From Flavobacterium psychrophilum (GTDB taxonomy: Bacteria > Bacteroidota > Bacteroidia > Flavobacteriales > Flavobacteriaceae): 16,476 bases of DNA. The number at the start of each line of letters is the position of its first letter. Position 1 is the stretch's first letter. This document shows positions 14,525-16,476 of this stretch, one piece after another. The stretch covers positions 1-16,476 of the forward strand of contig CAMDGJ010000036.1 of assembly GCA_945897545.1 (NCBI GenBank), in the 5' to 3' direction. The translations under genes and the position numbers were made by a program. The notes under the pieces are model-generated. The model ran no database searches and was not told the DNA's origin. It saw only the letters and a list, made by a program, of their open reading frames with translations.

Positions 14525-15388
14525 ATGAATACGAAAAACATTTCCCCAATTATCCAAGCTTCGGAATTATTGAAATTATATAAATCCAAAAAATTGGTTC
14601 TTATAGATGCCAATACCGGTATAAATACAAAGTCAAACTACGAAGAAAAACATTTAGATGGAGCGCTATTTGTAGACTTGAATAGCCAACTGGCCGATAT
14701 AAAAGAAGATTTCTCCATTGGCGGAAGACACCCACTGCCAAAGATTGAAGATTTTGCTGAAACAGTAGCGAATCTCGGCATTTCATCGACAAGTCGTGTC
14801 GTAATATATGACGATAAAAATGGTTCTAATGCAGCAGCGAGATTGTGGTGGATGTTAAAATCACTTGGACTCGAAAAAGTACAAGTTCTTAATGGGGGTT
14901 TTCAAGAAGCTGAAAAAATAGGCTTCCCAACAAGTTCCAAAACAGAAATTGTTACTAAAGCCGAAGCCTATAAAACCAAAAACTGGAAACTTCAAATCGC
15001 AACAATCGACGAAGTCGAAAAAGTTTCGCAAGACAAAAACCATATCGTTATTGATGTTCGCGATGTCGAGCGTTACAATGGCGAAACAGAACCCATCGAC
15101 CTTGTTGCGGGACATATTCCAGGAGCAATCAATATTCCTTTCACTGAAAATTTAGATAAAAACGGATTATTTTTAGATCCAAATGAATTAAAGGAAAAGT
15201 ACAGCAAAGTTTTTGAAAAAGTAAAAACCGAAAATACCATTGTCCATTGTGGCTCTGGAGTTACGGCTTGTCATACCCTATTGGCAATCGCTTATGCAGA
15301 ACTAGAAATTCCAAAATTATATGTTGGTTCTTGGAGTGAATGGAGCAGAAACAATAAAACAATAGCGAATAACGTCAAAAGCGAATAA
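14525..15388 (+). CDS. sulfurtransferase with two rhodanese domains (3-mercaptopyruvate type)
   Basis: A 287-residue protein. The N-terminal rhodanese domain (about 10-135) is structural: LIDANTGINTKSNYEEKHLDGALFVDL is recognisable, but the loop YDDKNGSNAAARLWW has Asp in place of Cys. The C-terminal domain (about 155-285) is catalytic: VIDVRDVERYNGE (175-187), AGHIPGAINIPF (195-206) and the active loop HCGSGVTACH (241-250) with Cys242. CGSGVT is the loop of 3-mercaptopyruvate sulfurtransferases such as SseA, whereas thiosulfate enzymes usually have CRKGVT. It would transfer sulfur to thiols or cyanide in the cytoplasm. The ATG at 14525 follows a spacer full of palindromes. It stands alone; no operon partner is seen. 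Confidence 0.93.
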   Translation: MNTKNISPIIQASELLKLYKSKKLVLIDANTGINTKSNYEEKHLDGALFVDLNSQLADIKEDFSIGGRHPLPKIEDFAETVANLGISSTSRVVIYDDKNGSNAAARLWWMLKSLGLEKVQVLNGGFQEAEKIGFPTSSKTEIVTKAEAYKTKNWKLQIATIDEVEKVSQDKNHIVIDVRDVERYNGETEPIDLVAGHIPGAINIPFTENLDKNGLFLDPNELKEKYSKVFEKVKTENTIVHCGSGVTACHTLLAIAYAELEIPKLYVGSWSEWSRNNKTIANNVKSE

Positions 15389-15389
15389 A

Positions 15390-15417
15390 ATACCTCGGGG
15401 TAGAGCCCCAATGGTAT
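15390..15417 (+). repeat. hairpin with TAGAG loop after the sulfurtransferase gene
   Basis: GGGG-TAGAG-CCCC (15397-15409) is extended by an outer ATACC/GGTAT stem (15390-15394 and 15413-15417) across small internal loops. It begins two bases after the stop. No T run follows, so it is more likely a repeat or a 3'-end stabilising structure than a classical terminator. Confidence 0.7.
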
Positions 15418-15430
15418 TAGCGAAATATCA

Positions 15431-15510
15431 GCCACAGATTCACAGATTTTCAAAAGATCTTTTTTAATCTGTGACCCGAACAATGGCGAATACGCGAAGT
15501 AATCTGTGGC
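15431..15510. repeat. dispersed palindromic repeat, copy 3, with an interrupted right arm
   Basis: The left arm GCCACAGATTCACAGATT (15431-15448) pairs in two parts: CACAGATT with AATCTGTG at 15466-15473, and GCCACAGATT with AATCTGTGGC at 15501-15510. A 27-base segment (15474-15500) sits exactly between the two right-arm parts. Same family as 6938-7015 and 10556-10614. Confidence 0.8.
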
Positions 15511-15520
15511 AAAAAAAAAA

Positions 15521-15537
15521 TCGAAGTAGAGCTTCGA
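15521..15537. repeat. short hairpin TCGAAG-TAGAG-CTTCGA
   Basis: A perfect 6-bp stem with the same TAGAG loop as the hairpin at 15397-15409 but a different stem. It follows an A run at 15511-15519. Confidence 0.7.
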
Positions 15538-15594
15538 GGAGTTAAAGTTAAAGAGATTAAAAATCACTCAAAAAAAGGATGTTGCATAACAATC

Positions 15595-15621
15595 AAAAAA
15601 GGCAAATCCGTACCTTTTTTT
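15595..15621 (+). terminator. weak terminator-like hairpin upstream of nadA
   Basis: AAAAAAGG (15595-15602) pairs with CCTTTTTT (15613-15620) across a 10-base loop, and the T run continues. It is GC-poor but of rho-independent form, and would insulate nadA from upstream transcription. Confidence 0.4.
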
Positions 15622-15646
15622 CGATTTATTGTTTTTCAAATAAGTG

Positions 15647-15654
15647 TATCTTTG
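15647..15654 (+). promoter_or_regulatory. -7 promoter element for nadA
   Basis: TATCTTTG matches TAnnTTTG exactly and equals the -7 element of the lysozyme-like gene. A TTG at 15629-15631 lies 15 bases upstream, a short spacing. The leader to the ATG at 15714 would be about 50 bases. Confidence 0.55.
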
Positions 15655-15713
15655 TATCACATTATTTTTACACCAAAAATGGTTAACAACAAGAACATTA
15701 AAATTGATTGGGA

Positions 15714-16476
15714 ATGAAAAGTCTTAAAGAACGAATAATAGAGCTGAAAAAAGAGAAAAATGCGGTTATTTTAGCTCATTATTATCAAGAAGCCGATATT
15801 CAAGATGTGGCAGATTATGTAGGCGATAGTTTGGGATTGTCGCAAGAAGCGATGAAAGTCGAAGCTGATATTATCCTTTTTGCCGGTGTACATTTTATGG
15901 CCGAAACTGCCAAAATATTAAACCCATCCAAAAAAGTAATTCTTCCTGATTTAAAAGCCGGTTGTTCTCTCGCGGAATCTTGCCCTGCCGAAGATTTCAA
16001 AAAATTTACCGAGGCTCATCCCGATCACATTGTGATTACCTATGTAAATTGTTCTGCCGAAGTAAAAGCCTTGACGGATATTGTCGTTACCTCTTCGAAT
16101 GCAGTTAAAATCGTGGAATCTATTCCAAAAGACAGACCCATTATTTTTGCCCCAGATAAAAATTTAGGCAAATATGTAATGGAACAAACTGGCAGAGATA
16201 TGCTGCTTTGGGATGGTGCTTGTGTGGTTCACGAAGCTTTTTCATTAGATAAACTCATCGCCCTGTACAAAAAAAATCCAGATGCTCAAATTATTGCCCA
16301 TCCTGAATCTGAAACTCATATTCTAAAAACTGCTAATTATATTGGTTCTACAGCAGGGATGATTGATTATGTAAAAACGAATCCAAGCAACAAATTTATT
16401 GTAGCTACTGAGGCTGGTATTCTTCATCAAATGAAGCAGGATGTTCCTAATAAAATATTAATTCCAGCACCTTCAA
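15714..16476 (+). CDS. nadA: quinolinate synthase NadA, partial (3' end outside the window)
   Basis: The first 254 residues are present; the frame is open to the right edge. NadA condenses iminoaspartate with dihydroxyacetone phosphate to quinolinate in NAD synthesis and carries a [4Fe-4S] cluster. Visible features are [21 protein letters not shown] (18-38), a His-Tyr-Tyr substrate site, [15 protein letters not shown] (77-91) with cluster ligand Cys83, [11 protein letters not shown] (110-120), [11 protein letters not shown] (166-176) with ligand Cys170, and AHPES (195-199). The third ligand Cys lies beyond the edge. ATG 15714 gives the expected MKSLKERI start. A -7 element lies about 60 bases upstream; nadB or nadC are not in view. 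Confidence 0.97.
   Translation, partial: MKSLKERIIELKKEKNAVILAHYYQEADIQDVADYVGDSLGLSQEAMKVEADIILFAGVHFMAETAKILNPSKKVILPDLKAGCSLAESCPAEDFKKFTEAHPDHIVITYVNCSAEVKALTDIVVTSSNAVKIVESIPKDRPIIFAPDKNLGKYVMEQTGRDMLLWDGACVVHEAFSLDKLIALYKKNPDAQIIAHPESETHILKTANYIGSTAGMIDYVKTNPSNKFIVATEAGILHQMKQDVPNKILIPAPS

Overview
The window looks like a chromosomal segment of a Flavobacterium-like member of the Bacteroidetes. The DNA is AT-rich and classical Shine-Dalgarno sequences are nearly absent. Several promoters fit the flavobacterial -7 element TAnnTTTG, and TTG starts are frequent. The proteins (DnaA, DapF, MltG, Ald, NadA, a CGSGVTA sulfurtransferase, an ORF6N protein) fit that group. The species cannot be named from this sequence.

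Layout. 1-1253: the tail of a HAD-family phosphatase, a YigZ/IMPACT protein (+) and a hotdog-fold thioesterase (-). 1431-4130: a + strand cluster of dnaA, a low-molecular-weight protein tyrosine phosphatase and an RsmI-like methyltransferase, closed by a hairpin. 4183-9011: a - strand run, read right to left as dapF, an ORF6N gene (broken), a GNAT acetyltransferase, mltG, a DUF2279 protein and a lysozyme-like murein hydrolase (broken). This run makes diaminopimelate for peptidoglycan and remodels the wall. 9147-10547: a periplasmic HtrA/DegQ protease divergent from dapF. 10629-12411: an Lrp/AsnC regulator divergent from alanine dehydrogenase. 12557-13966: an amino-acid permease convergent with ald. 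13967-14524: a gene-free stretch rich in palindromic repeats. 14525-15388: a 3-mercaptopyruvate-type sulfurtransferase. 15389-15713: a second palindrome-rich spacer. 15714-16476: the start of nadA, cut by the window edge.

Most genes are ordinary housekeeping genes and I found no obvious new defence or biosynthetic system. The most notable signals are between genes. (1) The ORF6N gene lies between dapF and a second, diverged copy of the last ~45 bases of dapF, which suggests insertion or allele replacement at the dapF 3' end. (2) Two genes are each split by one in-frame stop. (3) Three copies of one palindrome family (consensus about RCCRCARATTCRCARATT) lie in three spacers. (4) Hairpins with different stems share a TAGAG or TAGAA loop. 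(5) Three GTTAAA[C/G] heptamers spaced 10-11 bp lie just upstream of the htrA promoter region, in the layout of an OmpR/PhoB-type operator. (6) A 14-bp tandem repeat lies directly upstream of the GNAT gene.
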